DNA of 64,000 nt from Candidatus Opimibacter skivensis. GTDB taxonomy: Bacteria > Bacteroidota > Bacteroidia > Chitinophagales > Saprospiraceae. The stretch's first letter is position 1, and the number at the start of each line of letters is the position of its first letter. Of this stretch, positions 7,315-17,833 are shown piece after piece. A model generated the notes under the pieces. It was given only the letters and a program-made list of their open reading frames with translations, searched no databases and was not told the origin of the DNA. The DNA is taken from the NCBI GenBank assembly GCA_016722045.1, contig JADKGY010000001.1, forward strand, positions 868,001 to 932,000. The letters are read 5' to 3'. The translations under genes and the position numbers were made by a program.

Positions 7315-10300
7315 ATGCTTAAACGCTTACTTTCCATCACAATCACCCTCTTTTTACTTAATTCTATCGGCTTCAGTCAGCCTTGCCAGATAACCCAGGT
7401 CACTGCAACACCACTGCCATGCAATGCTTTAACATTTATGGTTTCTGTCAACCTGCAGGTGACTAATCCCACCAGTCCCGGATTCACACTTGCAGGTAAC
7501 GGCGTAATCTACGGTACATGGCTATATTCTGATCTGCCCGTTACTGTAGGTCCGTTCTTAGGCGACGAGCTATCATCATATGAATTTATAGCCTGGGATG
7601 TTCAAAATCCTGACTGCCAGAATTTTGTCTCTATCACAGCGGCCAATTGCGGACCCATCTGCGATTTTTCAAAATTTAAAATGAAGAAAATTTCATGTCC
7701 CACTAATACCATCGCTGCTGTCACAATAGATTTTAAACACACTAATACTTCAGGTCCGACATTCGATTTGTTTTATGAAAATGGAACGCTTGCCACCACG
7801 GCATTATATACAAGCCTCCCTTATGACATACTCAACTTCAAAGTCAATGGCGCGGATTCCATTCGAGTCAAACTCTGTGATCACTCGAGCCCCACGTGTT
7901 GTGAGAATTTTACGCTGGCTCCTATCGATTGCAATCCGACCAATTGTGAAATATATAATCTGTCTATTGATCCGGAATGCCTGACTGGCAATTTTGTCGT
8001 GCATCTTGATTTTAATGTTTCACATCCGGCCTCAGATAGTTTTACAATTCATGGAAATACATTGAATTATGGAACATTCGGATACAATCAACTACCAATT
8101 GTACTTGGTCCTTTAAATGGCAATACAAATATCAATTGGGATTTTATCATCCAGGACAAATCTATGCCTTCATGCACAAAAGATGCACTGCTTGGCATCT
8201 ATCATTGTCCGCCTCCATGCAATATCCTTTCGTTTGATGCTATGCCTACTCTATGCAATGGCAATGATGATTATGCTCTCCAGCTGAATATGAATATTGA
8301 AGGAAAAGGCCACCAGGGCTATTCTGTTTTTTCTGAATCACATTACTATGGCACACATCCTTATAATGAACTTCCTTACACCGTACCTGATTTTGCGGGT
8401 TCGGGAAATTTTGTTGATCAGGTAACTGTTTGCGACAATGAAAATCCGGGCTGTTGCGCCACCAAAGCCTATGAGTCTTTACTCTGCGCCGGATGTATCA
8501 TATACAATCTTGAAGCAAATCCATTTCCCTGTGACAATAATGGCAATTTTTTTATTTCCATTGATTTTGATCATCAAAATACGTCTACTGAAGGATTTTC
8601 AATTACAGGCAATGGTTCTTCATTTGGAAACTTTAGCTATAGCCAGGTACCATTACTTCTTGGCCCGTTTAACGGAAATGCCGATCAATTTTTTGAATTC
8701 GTCGTCACCGATCTCGGAAATGAATTTTGTTTTGATGCTACAGAAATTGGCACATTGGCGTGTAATACAATTTGCTCTTTATCTAATCTTCAGGCCGAGA
8801 CAGGTGTATGTACTGGAAACAATGCCTATATCCTGCACGTCAACTTTGATCACACCGGGACATTAGGCTCCGGTTTTAAACTCTCAGCAAATGGTCAATA
8901 TTATGATACGTATAATTATTCAGATCTCCCATTGACTATACTTGAATTTCCGTCCAGTGGTGATGGCAATGATATGATACAAGTCTGCGATCTGAATAAT
9001 GGTAATTGCTGTACCTCACTTACGTTCAATTCGCCTGATTGCCATTGTTCTATTTTTGATATCACTGCTGAAAATCTTGGGTGTACCTCGGATACAACAT
9101 TTGCTATATCAGTTGAATTTTTTAGCGAAAATCTTATCGACAATTCTGTAGACGTATCTCTTGATGGTGCTCTTCTTGGGACTTTTGATGTTGCTTCTGT
9201 ACCATTTGTGGTGACTAATGTTCCGGAAGGGACTACCACATCAGTATTGACTATTTGCGGACACAATGAAGGAGGTTGTTGTGCTGATATTCCATTACAA
9301 CTTGTTAACTGTGAAGGTCCTCAATGCAGTATATTTAATCTGAGTGCAAATATCGGGGCGTGCAATACAGATAGTACTTATTTTATTGATATTGTTTTTG
9401 ACACAGCGCATTTACAAATAGATTCAGTGAATATTTCTGCTAATGGTCATCCTTTTGGAACCTTCAAAGTTCAACCGAATTTTATCAGGATACTTAATTT
9501 TCCGGAATTTGATGAGCCCACAACAACAATTACGGTTACAGCTGTTGGCAATAATCTTTGTTTTGACACATATTCATACACAACACCCGACTGCACTCCC
9601 AATGCCTGTGAAGTCTCAGGACTTGTAGCTTTTCCGGGGCCCTGTGCCAGTGATACAACGTATGAACTTGTCATTGAATATCTGACTGAAAACTTCACAG
9701 TCGACTCGGTCACGGTTAGTGCCAATGGAATCATATTAGACACCCTGTTAGATCCTGATCATCATATAGTCATTTCTGATTTTCCAGTGTTTGCTGACTC
9801 ACTTACGACGGTTAGGATCTGTTCTTTCTATTCTCCTGATTGTTGTGATACTTACCAATTTGTAACACCAAATTGTGTCGGCACGGAAGTTTGTAATATC
9901 CACGATCTTACCGTTGAAACCGGAAGTTGTCAACCTGATTCTACATATCTCCTTGCATTAAATTTTCAATTCGCCCATCTCACTATTGATTCAGTAGTCA
10001 TAACGGCCAATGGAAATAATATGGGCACATTTCAGGTTCAGGGAGGGCATATTGTATTTGATCATTTCCCTGTTTTCTCTTCACCTGCTACAACTATTCA
10101 TTTATGTGGTTCAGGTGATCCGGAATGTTGTGTTGATGTCACATTTGATACTCCTCACTGCAACGGTCCTGATGAGTGTAGCATTTCAAATCTTCAGCTT
10201 CATGTTGGAGATTGTCTTACAGACAGCACGTATGTACTCTTTGTTGATTTTCAATATCACGATTTACCTGTCGATTCTGTGATTCCTTACTTCAAGCGAA

Positions 10301-11551
10301 GGAAGCATAGGACAGTTTGCTGTCAATGGTGGCCATATCATATTAAATTCTTTCAAAACCATTCCGGGAGATCCTGTCACCATTCATGTTTGTGCTGTTG
10401 GGTCTGCCAATTGTTGCGAACAGGATCAATACTTTACCCCTGATTGTATAGGAGGAGGCACCTGTCACATTTATGAGCTTACTGCTGCTATTCCCGATAC
10501 ATGTGTATCTCTATTGACGTATCCATTGGACATTGATTTTTGGTGGAATAATCTGCCTACAGATTCTGTGCTGATTTATGCCAATAATCTTTTTATCGGC
10601 AGGTATCACACAGATCCAGGTGTGATCCACATACCCGAATTTCCTTTAGTGGGTGGTGACAGTACGACACTTGAAATTTGTGCTTTAGGTTCTCCTGACT
10701 GCTGCGCGTTTTATACATATGCTAATCCGGATTGTGGAAATAACGAATGCAACATATTTGATATCTCAGTTCAATGGTTTGCATGTACTTCAGATTCAAC
10801 ATTTGGAGCCATCATCAATTTCCAATATAAAAATGTGACCGCTACCGGTTTTGACGTGTACACAGGTGATCAATATCTTGGTTTCTATACGTTTGATCAA
10901 ATTCCGATTATTGCAAACCAATTTCCATCAAATGCTACAGGCGAATATGTAATTACAATTTGTGAGGATGACAATTTCAACTGTTGTTCCAGCTTTGGAT
11001 TCGAAGGTCCGGTGTGTGGTCCCGGCAAATGCGACATTTACAATCTCGAATATTCATTGACTGAATGTGATTCGACAGGTAATTTCTTTTTCATACTCAA
11101 TTTCGAACACCATGATGTAGGTAACTCAGGATTCAATGTTGTCGGAAATGGAACTATTTATGGGAATTACGGTTATGAACAACTGCCCATCGAAATAGGT
11201 CCTTTCCCATCGGACCATACTTCTTATGAATTTCTCATTACGGATGCCGATAACCAGGCTTGCTTTGCTTACATCCAACCAGGCGATATTGAGTGTACTG
11301 TCGCTACAACAAATGTGGATAAGGATGAAATTTTCCAGGTGCTCAATAATGGGTCGTTACCTGTAATCATTGCCAAGAAAGATGTGTCCGTCTCCTTGTT
11401 TAATGCAGCAGGTAAGATGGTAAAAAACAGACAACAAATAGGAAGCGGTTCATTATTCGAAATAAATCCTTTACCGGCCGGCTTTTATATCGCATTCATT
11501 TCTTACGAGGGAAATACATGGCCTGTAAAATTGGTCAAAGGTTCTTACTAG
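7315..11551 (+). CDS. Giant cysteine-rich repeat protein with T9SS sorting domain (one frameshift)
   Basis: The gene encodes about 1,410 residues but is interrupted by one extra C at 10285-10286. Frame 1 runs from 7315 to a stop at 10443; deleting one C at that site joins it to the frame that stays open to 11551, and the repeat pattern continues without loss (GQFAVNGGHIILNSF after the shift). After a signal peptide (cleavage after GFSQ) there are 14 repeats of about 90 residues. Each starts Cys-x-[ILV]-x-x-[LIF], has a second Cys about 12 residues on, and most end with CC and a final Cys, which suggests disulphide-bonded beta domains. The end (VSLFNAAGKMV, PLPAGFYIAFI, WPVKLVKGSY) is a type A Por sorting domain. 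The protein is probably a long surface fibre or adhesin. The shift is more likely a sequencing error than an inactivating mutation. Confidence 0.82.
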
Positions 11552-11573
11552 CACCTTTATTTAATAAGATTTT

Positions 11574-11612
11574 ACCGGGTTGATCTGATTCAGATTCGCC
11601 CGGTTTTTTTTT
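11574..11612 (+). terminator. Rho-independent terminator of the giant repeat gene
   Basis: The stem ACCGGG/CCCGGT encloses a second inverted repeat (ATCTGA/TCAGAT) and is followed by nine T residues. It also encodes the last codons of the convergent DinB-like gene, so the two 3' ends overlap. Confidence 0.8.
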
Positions 11613-12063
11613 GCTTATACCCGATATAGTCAATAAATCCAGGCTTCTGTCCTTGTGCTCTGATCATCATCTGTATCTGGGCACGATGATGAAAAGAATG
11701 AAATACCAATTGAAGTGCGATATCCTTAAGCGATGCTTCCCATATACTTCCATCGTAACCTCTATAATTTTCCATTGATTCTATTTCATCATCCGATTTG
11801 TCAGACAGATAGGAAATCCATCGCTGCGTGCTTTCTTTAAAATGAAAGGCCAACTCCTCCGGATTATAGACCGGTTCCCACCAATCCAACTCAGATTCAT
11901 TTGGAAAAATTAATATCCTGTCCAGCCATTTATATTGACAATTCGCCAAATGACTCAGATGCTTCAGACACTCATCCTGATCGGCTAACTTTTTGATGGC
12001 TGACACCAGTTTAATATTAGCCTCCTGGTTAAGATCAAACATTTCAATCAGAAAATCTTTCAT
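11590..12063 (-). CDS. DinB-family protein
   Basis: This protein of about 157 residues is a DinB-like four-helix bundle. The metal-binding histidines characteristic of the fold appear as HLSHLANCQYKW and, near the C-terminus, HSFHHRAQIQMM. I start it at ATG 12063 (MKDFLIEMFDLNQ); the codon just upstream is TTG. Related proteins include damage-inducible proteins and thiol-dependent S-transferases of bacillithiol or mycothiol type, but many members have no known role and nothing here decides it. It lies just downstream of the acyl-CoA carboxylase gene on the same strand with an 11-base gap, so co-transcription is likely. Confidence 0.8.
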   Translation of the reverse strand: MKDFLIEMFDLNQEANIKLVSAIKKLADQDECLKHLSHLANCQYKWLDRILIFPNESELDWWEPVYNPEELAFHFKESTQRWISYLSDKSDDEIESMENYRGYDGSIWEASLKDIALQLVFHSFHHRAQIQMMIRAQGQKPGFIDYIGYKQKKTGRI

Positions 12064-12074
12064 CAACTTTATTA

Positions 12075-13616
12075 TTAGAGTGGAATATTTCCATGTTTCC
12101 TCGAAGGCCTGGATTTCTTTTTATTTGTGAGAACAACAAGTGCTTTTAATATTTTCCTTCTTGATTCCTCTGGCCGGATCACTTCATCAATAAATCCACG
12201 TTCAGCTGCCTTGTATGGATTAGCAAATAAATCACCATATTCCTTTTCCTTCTCATTGAGTGTGGCCAGCGGATTGCTGCTGCTTTGAATTTCTTTTTTG
12301 AAAATAATTTCTGACGCTCCTTTTGCGCCCATCACTGCGATCTCAGCTGAAGGCCACGCGAAATTGAAATCTGCGCCAATGTGTTTTGAATTCATGACAT
12401 CATATGCACCACCATAAGCTTTCCGGGTGATGAGCGTTATTCTTGGGACTGTAGCCTCGCTGAATGCATAAAGTAATTTAGCTCCATGTTGAATGATCCC
12501 GTCCCATTCCTGGTGGGTACCGGGTAAAAAACCAGGCACATCTACAAGAACTAACAGTGGTATATTAAAACAATCACAAAACCGCACAAATCGGGCAGCT
12601 TTGCGTGAAGCTATAGTATCCAGCACACCTGCAAGATGCCAGGGTTGATTAGCTACGATACCCAGACTTCTTCCGCCCATTCGGGCAAATCCAACAACAA
12701 TGTTTGCAGCAAAATGCTCATGAATTTCCATAAATGAATTCTCATCCACCAGTTGATGAATGACATCTTTCATCTGGTATGGAGTGGCAGAACTTTCCGG
12801 AATGATATTGTTCAATTCAGGCCTGTATTCATCATCCGTGTTATATACCACCGAAGGAGGATTCTTGGCATTGCTTTGCGGCATGTAGCCAAGTAATTTC
12901 CTGATCTGTCTTATGCAATCAACATCATTAGCAGCTGTGAGATGAGTGACACCTGATTTCGTTGCATGGGTCATAGCACCACCCAATGCTTCGCTTGTCA
13001 CTTCTTCATTGGTGACCGTTTTGACCACATTAGGGCCTGTCACAAACATATAAGAGCTTCCTTCAACCATAATGGTGAAATCGGTCATGGCAGGGCTATA
13101 AACAGCTCCACCGGCACATGGCCCCATGATAGCACTGATCTGTGGTATGACCCCTGATGCTTTGACATTGCGATAAAAAATATCTGCATATCCACCCAGT
13201 GACCTCACACCTTCCTGGATGCGGGCACCACCACTATCATTTAGCCCGATAAGAGGTACTCCATTTTCAATAGCCAGATCCATGATCTTACAGATCTTTT
13301 CAGCATGTGTCTCTGAAAGTGCTCCACCAAAAACCGTAAAGTCCTGTGCATAGGCGTAAACCAATCGGCCTTCAACAGTTCCATAACCGGTTACTACCCC
13401 ATCTCCATAAAATTGCTGTTGGTCCATTCCGAAATCAGTTGACCGATGTACTACCATCATCCCGATTTCTTCAAAGCTGCCTTCGTCAAATAGTAACTGC
13501 ATCCGCTCTCTGGCCGTCAGTTTTCCTTTGGCATGTTGCTGATCAATGCGATCCTGACCACCCCCTAAAAGTGCCTCGCTTTGACGACGGCTTAATTCCT
13601 CTGCGTTTTTATTCAT
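12075..13616 (-). CDS. pccB: Acyl-CoA carboxylase carboxyltransferase (beta) subunit, probably propionyl-CoA carboxylase
   Basis: The 513-residue protein is a full-length biotin-dependent carboxyltransferase with two crotonase-like halves. It moves the carboxyl group from carboxybiotin to an acyl-CoA, usually propionyl-CoA, giving methylmalonyl-CoA. Diagnostic segments are GKLTARERMQLLFDEGSFEE, AQDFTVFGGALSE, SGGARIQEGV, GPCAGGAVYSPAM in the first half and VDVPGFLPGTHQE and ITRKAYGGAYDVM in the second. No biotin carboxylase or biotin carrier gene is in the window, so the partner subunits are encoded elsewhere. Acetyl-CoA or methylcrotonyl-CoA as substrate cannot be fully excluded. It is divergent from the aspartate aminotransferase gene across 42 bases. 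Confidence 0.9.
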   Translation of the reverse strand: MNKNAEELSRRQSEALLGGGQDRIDQQHAKGKLTARERMQLLFDEGSFEEIGMMVVHRSTDFGMDQQQFYGDGVVTGYGTVEGRLVYAYAQDFTVFGGALSETHAEKICKIMDLAIENGVPLIGLNDSGGARIQEGVRSLGGYADIFYRNVKASGVIPQISAIMGPCAGGAVYSPAMTDFTIMVEGSSYMFVTGPNVVKTVTNEEVTSEALGGAMTHATKSGVTHLTAANDVDCIRQIRKLLGYMPQSNAKNPPSVVYNTDDEYRPELNNIIPESSATPYQMKDVIHQLVDENSFMEIHEHFAANIVVGFARMGGRSLGIVANQPWHLAGVLDTIASRKAARFVRFCDCFNIPLLVLVDVPGFLPGTHQEWDGIIQHGAKLLYAFSEATVPRITLITRKAYGGAYDVMNSKHIGADFNFAWPSAEIAVMGAKGASEIIFKKEIQSSSNPLATLNEKEKEYGDLFANPYKAAERGFIDEVIRPEESRRKILKALVVLTNKKKSRPSRKHGNIPL

Positions 13617-13658
13617 TCTGTTGGTAACTTAGCCCCAAATTAAATAATATCCGACAAG

Positions 13659-14876
13659 ATGATGAATAGCGATATGTCTACCCTTTCCCTTTCGAGGCTG
13701 GTATTGGAGATGCAGGAGTCCGCAACCCTTAAAATGGCTAAGATGGCGAGGGAATTGAAAGCAAAAGGTCAAGATGTGATTGATCTGAGTTTAGGTGAGC
13801 CTGACTTCGATACACCTGCCCACATCAAGGAAGCTGCCAAAAAAGCACTTGATGAAGGTTTTACAAAATATACACCTGTCAACGGACTTCTTGAATTACG
13901 TGAAGCTATCGTCCGGAAACTTGCAAGAGAAAATGACCTGCAATACACGCCAAATCAAATCGTCGTATCCAACGGAGCAAAACAAAGTGTCTATAATCTT
14001 TGCGCAGCATTGCTTGATCCGGGAGACGAGGTCATCATCCCTGCACCTTATTGGGTTTCTTATTATGAAATCATAAAAATGACTGGTGGTGTACCCATCA
14101 TAGCATATTCTAATATTGAAAATGATTTCAAATGCACGGCCGATCAAATTGAAGCACTGATCACTGATCGCACTAAGTTTATTCTTTACTCCTCACCCTG
14201 CAATCCAAGTGGATCAGTTTTTTCTTATGATGAACTGAAAGCGATTGCAACGATGCTTCAGTCATATGAACATGTTCTGGTCGTGTCTGATGAAATCTAC
14301 GAGCATATCAATTTCGCTGACCGACATTATACCATTGCATCAATGGACAATATGCAAGATCGAACAGTCATCATCAATGGCATGTCCAAAGCCTATGCTA
14401 TGACTGGATGGCGATTGGGATACATCGCAGCTCCAACCTGGATAGCAGAAGCCTGCACGAAGATCCAGGGCCAGGTGACAAGTGGAGCCACTTCTTTTGG
14501 ACAAAAGGCTGCTGTTACCGCATTAGATGCCGATCAGAAACCAACTATTGAAATGGCGGAAGCATTTCATCGCAGACGGGATTTGATCATCGGTCTATTA
14601 GAACAAATTCCACTTTTGCTGGTCAACAGACCACAAGGCGCATTTTATATTTTCCCGGATGTTTCAGCCTATTTTGGAAAAACGGCCAAAAATGGATCCG
14701 TTATAAAAGATGCTGATGACCTGAGTTTATATCTTCTTGCAGAAGCCCTTGTGAGTACAGTTTCGGGTGCAGCTTTTGGAAATGATCGATGCATACGTTT
14801 ATCCTATGCCACATCAGAAGCAAAACTGAAGGAATCAGCTTCAAGGATAGAAAAAGCGCTTTCTCAATTGTCGTGA
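13659..14876 (+). CDS. Class I aminotransferase, aspartate aminotransferase type
   Basis: The 405-residue enzyme is a fold-type I PLP aminotransferase of the bacterial Ib aspartate aminotransferase group, which exchanges the amino group between aspartate and 2-oxoglutarate. LSLGEPDFDTP, YTPVNGLLELR, SSPCNPSGSVFS (Asn182), VVSDEIYEHI (Asp211), INGMSKAYAMTGWRLGY (Schiff-base Lys244) and the substrate-binding Arg in CIRLSYATS are all present. The ATG at 13659 is used here; ATG 13674 (MSTLSLSRLVLEMQ) also fits the family. Some relatives are bifunctional with prephenate or use other amino donors. It ends one base before the stop of the convergent lipoprotein gene. Confidence 0.9.
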   Translation: MMNSDMSTLSLSRLVLEMQESATLKMAKMARELKAKGQDVIDLSLGEPDFDTPAHIKEAAKKALDEGFTKYTPVNGLLELREAIVRKLARENDLQYTPNQIVVSNGAKQSVYNLCAALLDPGDEVIIPAPYWVSYYEIIKMTGGVPIIAYSNIENDFKCTADQIEALITDRTKFILYSSPCNPSGSVFSYDELKAIATMLQSYEHVLVVSDEIYEHINFADRHYTIASMDNMQDRTVIINGMSKAYAMTGWRLGYIAAPTWIAEACTKIQGQVTSGATSFGQKAAVTALDADQKPTIEMAEAFHRRRDLIIGLLEQIPLLLVNRPQGAFYIFPDVSAYFGKTAKNGSVIKDADDLSLYLLAEALVSTVSGAAFGNDRCIRLSYATSEAKLKESASRIEKALSQLS

Positions 14877-14877
14877 T

Positions 14878-16263
14878 TTATCTGACCAGGGTAAAGTCCT
14901 GGTTGACATATTTGAGAATCCTTACTCTCGAATTTTCATAATAAAGGGGAGTTTTCATTTCAGATACTTTCATTGTATCTGTTTTGAATACAGGTTTAAG
15001 ATCAAAACCTGATGCCAGTCCAAAGTCAACTGATGATGAGTGGCCAATAAGTCCTTTAGGGCCATCCTGTGCAAGCGTCTTGCCCAGCCAATGCAGTAAA
15101 TCATACCCGATGAAAGCCTGTTGATCAGGAAGCGTATGAAATTCATTATAAAAACGCTCACGGAAATCATGGTAGAAAGGATGATCAACGTCGACAAATG
15201 TCGTACTACTGATATGTAAAGAAAGACTCTCCATGTAATTCGGATTGAGATTATTAAAACTTGTCCATTGTGGCAATCCAAACACAATTACTTCTTTCAA
15301 CTCTTTATCTGCATGCAGCTTGCGCATAAATGAATTGACAAACGTTTCGTCTGAGCGGGAGTAATAAGGCAAAATAAATATCGTACCCTCTTCAACGAGT
15401 AATTTACTCAAATTTGTTTTTTGCAATTCTACAGACGCGTCATCAATAATCAGGTCTTCTGTTTTTACATTCAGATTCTTTTTGAACAATTGAAGCCTGT
15501 TAATCTCGGCAGGTATATTTCTGGCGACCAGATAAACTTTCTTCCCTTTCATCTCATCACCTATGAAGCTCATAATCGCTTCTGCATGTGTGCTGAGCCC
15601 CGGCACAACCTGGATAAAATATGGATTTTCTTTTTCAGTATTAAATGCAGGCAACCATGGAGATACAACTATTTTATCATGCTGAAGCCCAAACGAAGCT
15701 ACTTCTTCCAAATTCTCTTTCTCATAAGGACCTACAATCACATCAGAATTTTTAACTGAATATTCTTTTAAAATTGTCGTCAACTCCGTCATTGAATTCT
15801 TTGTGTCGAAGGCGTGCACAGTGACAGGGTAACCTAAGTCTACAAATTCTGCAGCAGCTATTTTCATCCCGGCGTAATACTGAAGAAATCGTCCAAGCTT
15901 AGCATCAAGCTGATCACCAAACAAATACTGATCGGTATTGAAGGGCACTAACAGACTGATATCATACTTGATCTTCTCATCAGGATGATCAACTTTGATA
16001 TCCTTGTCTGTGATAATCGGTGGTGTAGGATCTTCTGACCACTTGATCGTGTCAACTTTGACTGCATCCCTGGGAACAAGAATATAGGTCCCTGTCGCAG
16101 GATCATACACCTTTACTTTGTCTTCTGTTTTGGGGGTGACAGGAGGTTCTGTTTTTTTTATATGCTTTGAAGGAGAACATGCGAAGAGAGAAATGACGAT
16201 AAGACAGCTGAAAACTATCCTACTCCCATTCAATCGTAGCAGGTGGTTTTGTACTGATGTCAT
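14878..16263 (-). CDS. Lipoprotein with a type I periplasmic-binding-protein fold
   Basis: The 461-residue protein begins with a lipoprotein signal (ISLFACS, lipidated Cys29) followed by a low-complexity linker and a domain reading like a type I periplasmic-binding protein (branched-chain amino-acid receptor or LpoA type): ISLLVPFN, FLQYYAGMKIAAAEFVDLG, SDVIVGPYEKENLEEVASF, IVVSPWLPAF. A short YDPATGTYILVPRD segment lies before it. Bacteroidota carry such proteins as cell-wall-related or solute-binding lipoproteins; the ligand is unknown. Its start lies 44 bases inside the 3' end of guaA, which is a long overlap, but no later start would keep the signal sequence intact. Confidence 0.75.
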   Translation of the reverse strand: MTSVQNHLLRLNGSRIVFSCLIVISLFACSPSKHIKKTEPPVTPKTEDKVKVYDPATGTYILVPRDAVKVDTIKWSEDPTPPIITDKDIKVDHPDEKIKYDISLLVPFNTDQYLFGDQLDAKLGRFLQYYAGMKIAAAEFVDLGYPVTVHAFDTKNSMTELTTILKEYSVKNSDVIVGPYEKENLEEVASFGLQHDKIVVSPWLPAFNTEKENPYFIQVVPGLSTHAEAIMSFIGDEMKGKKVYLVARNIPAEINRLQLFKKNLNVKTEDLIIDDASVELQKTNLSKLLVEEGTIFILPYYSRSDETFVNSFMRKLHADKELKEVIVFGLPQWTSFNNLNPNYMESLSLHISSTTFVDVDHPFYHDFRERFYNEFHTLPDQQAFIGYDLLHWLGKTLAQDGPKGLIGHSSSVDFGLASGFDLKPVFKTDTMKVSEMKTPLYYENSRVRILKYVNQDFTLVR

Positions 16264-17764
16264 AGACGACTCTGTTGATCCCTTTTACTTTATTAATGAT
16301 TTCACTTGATATCTCTGCTAATAACTCGTTTGGCAATCGACTCCACTCTGCTGTCATGCCATCGACCGAATCAACAGCCCTCAGCGCTATTGTAAATCCA
16401 TAACTTCTTTCATCACCCATCACACCAACAGATTGAACAGGCAAAAGTATTGCACCTGACTGCCAGATTTTATCATACCATCCATGCTTTCTCAATAAAG
16501 CTGTATAAATTTCATCGGCCTCCTGCAATGTTGCCACCTTCTGAGGCGTCACATCCCCAATAATCCTGATTGCCAATCCTGGCCCAGGAAAAGGATGCCG
16601 CTCCAATATTTCAGAAGGAATGTTTAACGCATAACCAACTTTCCTTACTTCATCTTTAAATAACATTCGCAGCGGTTCAATAATTTTCAGCTTAAGTGTG
16701 TCAGGAAGGCCACCCACATTGTGATGCGACTTAATTGTGGCTGAAGGGCCATGTACAGAAATCGATTCTATCACGTCAGGATAAATCGTGCCCTGGCCCA
16801 GCCATTTGACTTTTGGAAATGCTGCGGATTCTTCTTCAAATACTTCAATGAATAATCGACCGATTGCTTTACGTTTTGTTTCAGGATCGGAAATACCGGC
16901 CAACGCATCATAGAATTTTTCTTTAGCATCAATGCCATGGACATTAAGTCCCATCTCCGCATAGCGATCTAATACGCGGCGAAATTCATTTTTCCGCAAA
17001 AGTCCATTGTCAATAAAAAAACAATGAAGCTTATCACCTATAGCTTTATGTATTAATTGCGCACCGACCGTACTATCTACTCCACCCGACAAAGCCATCA
17101 GCACATCTTCACCATTCGTCTGCTGCCGGATTTGAGATACAGTCTCTTCAATAAATAATTCAGGAGTCCATCTTTCCTTAAATCCTGCAATACCTCTGAG
17201 AAAATTAGTAAGCAACTGTGAGCCTATAATCGAATGCGTGACTTCAGGATGAAACTGTACACCACAAACCATTTGAGCAAACTGACCTTCCGAACTTGCG
17301 TAAGCTGCTACGGGGATACTCTCTGTATCTGCGAGCAACTGGTATCCTGTTGGTATCTCAAGAATACTATCTCCATGAGACATCCAAACCTGAGAACCGT
17401 CCGGTATTCCTGCGAAAAGTGGATGTTGAGGTCTTCGGATATGAAGTTTTGCTTTACCGTATTCACGCTTATCAGATCTGGCAACTTTACCACCGAATTC
17501 ATCAGCGATATATTGAGCGCCATAACAAATACCAAGTATGGGAATTTTACCTATCCAGGATTTTAAATCCGGTCGAAGAGCATTTGCGTCTTTTACAGAA
17601 AATGGACTTCCTGAAAGGATCAACGCTTTGACACCTGCAGGTATCTGAGCAGGTAAAGAATGGTAAGGAATGATCTCACTGAAGATCTCTGCCTCTCTCA
17701 CCCGACGTGCAATCAACTGCGTGTATTGTGCGCCGAAATCCAGAATTAGTGCTTTTTCCTGCAT
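16220..17764 (-). CDS. guaA: GMP synthase (glutamine-hydrolysing)
   Basis: This 514-residue protein converts XMP to GMP with ATP and glutamine, the last step of guanine nucleotide synthesis. The N-terminal class I glutamine amidotransferase has the triad Cys80 (GICYGAQ) and His172/Glu174 (FHPEV). The ATP pyrophosphatase domain has the PP-loop LSGGVDS (226-231). The C-terminal dimerisation domain ends with the usual KPPATIEWE. The length is normal for the family and every motif is intact. The following lipoprotein gene starts inside its 3' end, so the two are probably cotranscribed; nusB lies upstream on the same strand after 69 bases. Confidence 0.97.
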   Translation of the reverse strand: MQEKALILDFGAQYTQLIARRVREAEIFSEIIPYHSLPAQIPAGVKALILSGSPFSVKDANALRPDLKSWIGKIPILGICYGAQYIADEFGGKVARSDKREYGKAKLHIRRPQHPLFAGIPDGSQVWMSHGDSILEIPTGYQLLADTESIPVAAYASSEGQFAQMVCGVQFHPEVTHSIIGSQLLTNFLRGIAGFKERWTPELFIEETVSQIRQQTNGEDVLMALSGGVDSTVGAQLIHKAIGDKLHCFFIDNGLLRKNEFRRVLDRYAEMGLNVHGIDAKEKFYDALAGISDPETKRKAIGRLFIEVFEEESAAFPKVKWLGQGTIYPDVIESISVHGPSATIKSHHNVGGLPDTLKLKIIEPLRMLFKDEVRKVGYALNIPSEILERHPFPGPGLAIRIIGDVTPQKVATLQEADEIYTALLRKHGWYDKIWQSGAILLPVQSVGVMGDERSYGFTIALRAVDSVDGMTAEWSRLPNELLAEISSEIINKVKGINRVVYDISTKPPATIEWE

Positions 17765-17833
17765 CAGGTATAGCCTGTGATTATTTTAGATAAATATCAG
17801 TTTTAATTTCTTCCCCGGAATTATCCTTATCTT

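Noticed and set aside
11590..11612. Separate gene end for DinB outside the terminator
   Set aside because: The stop codon truly lies within the hairpin of the convergent gene; the frame is continuous and no alternative stop exists.
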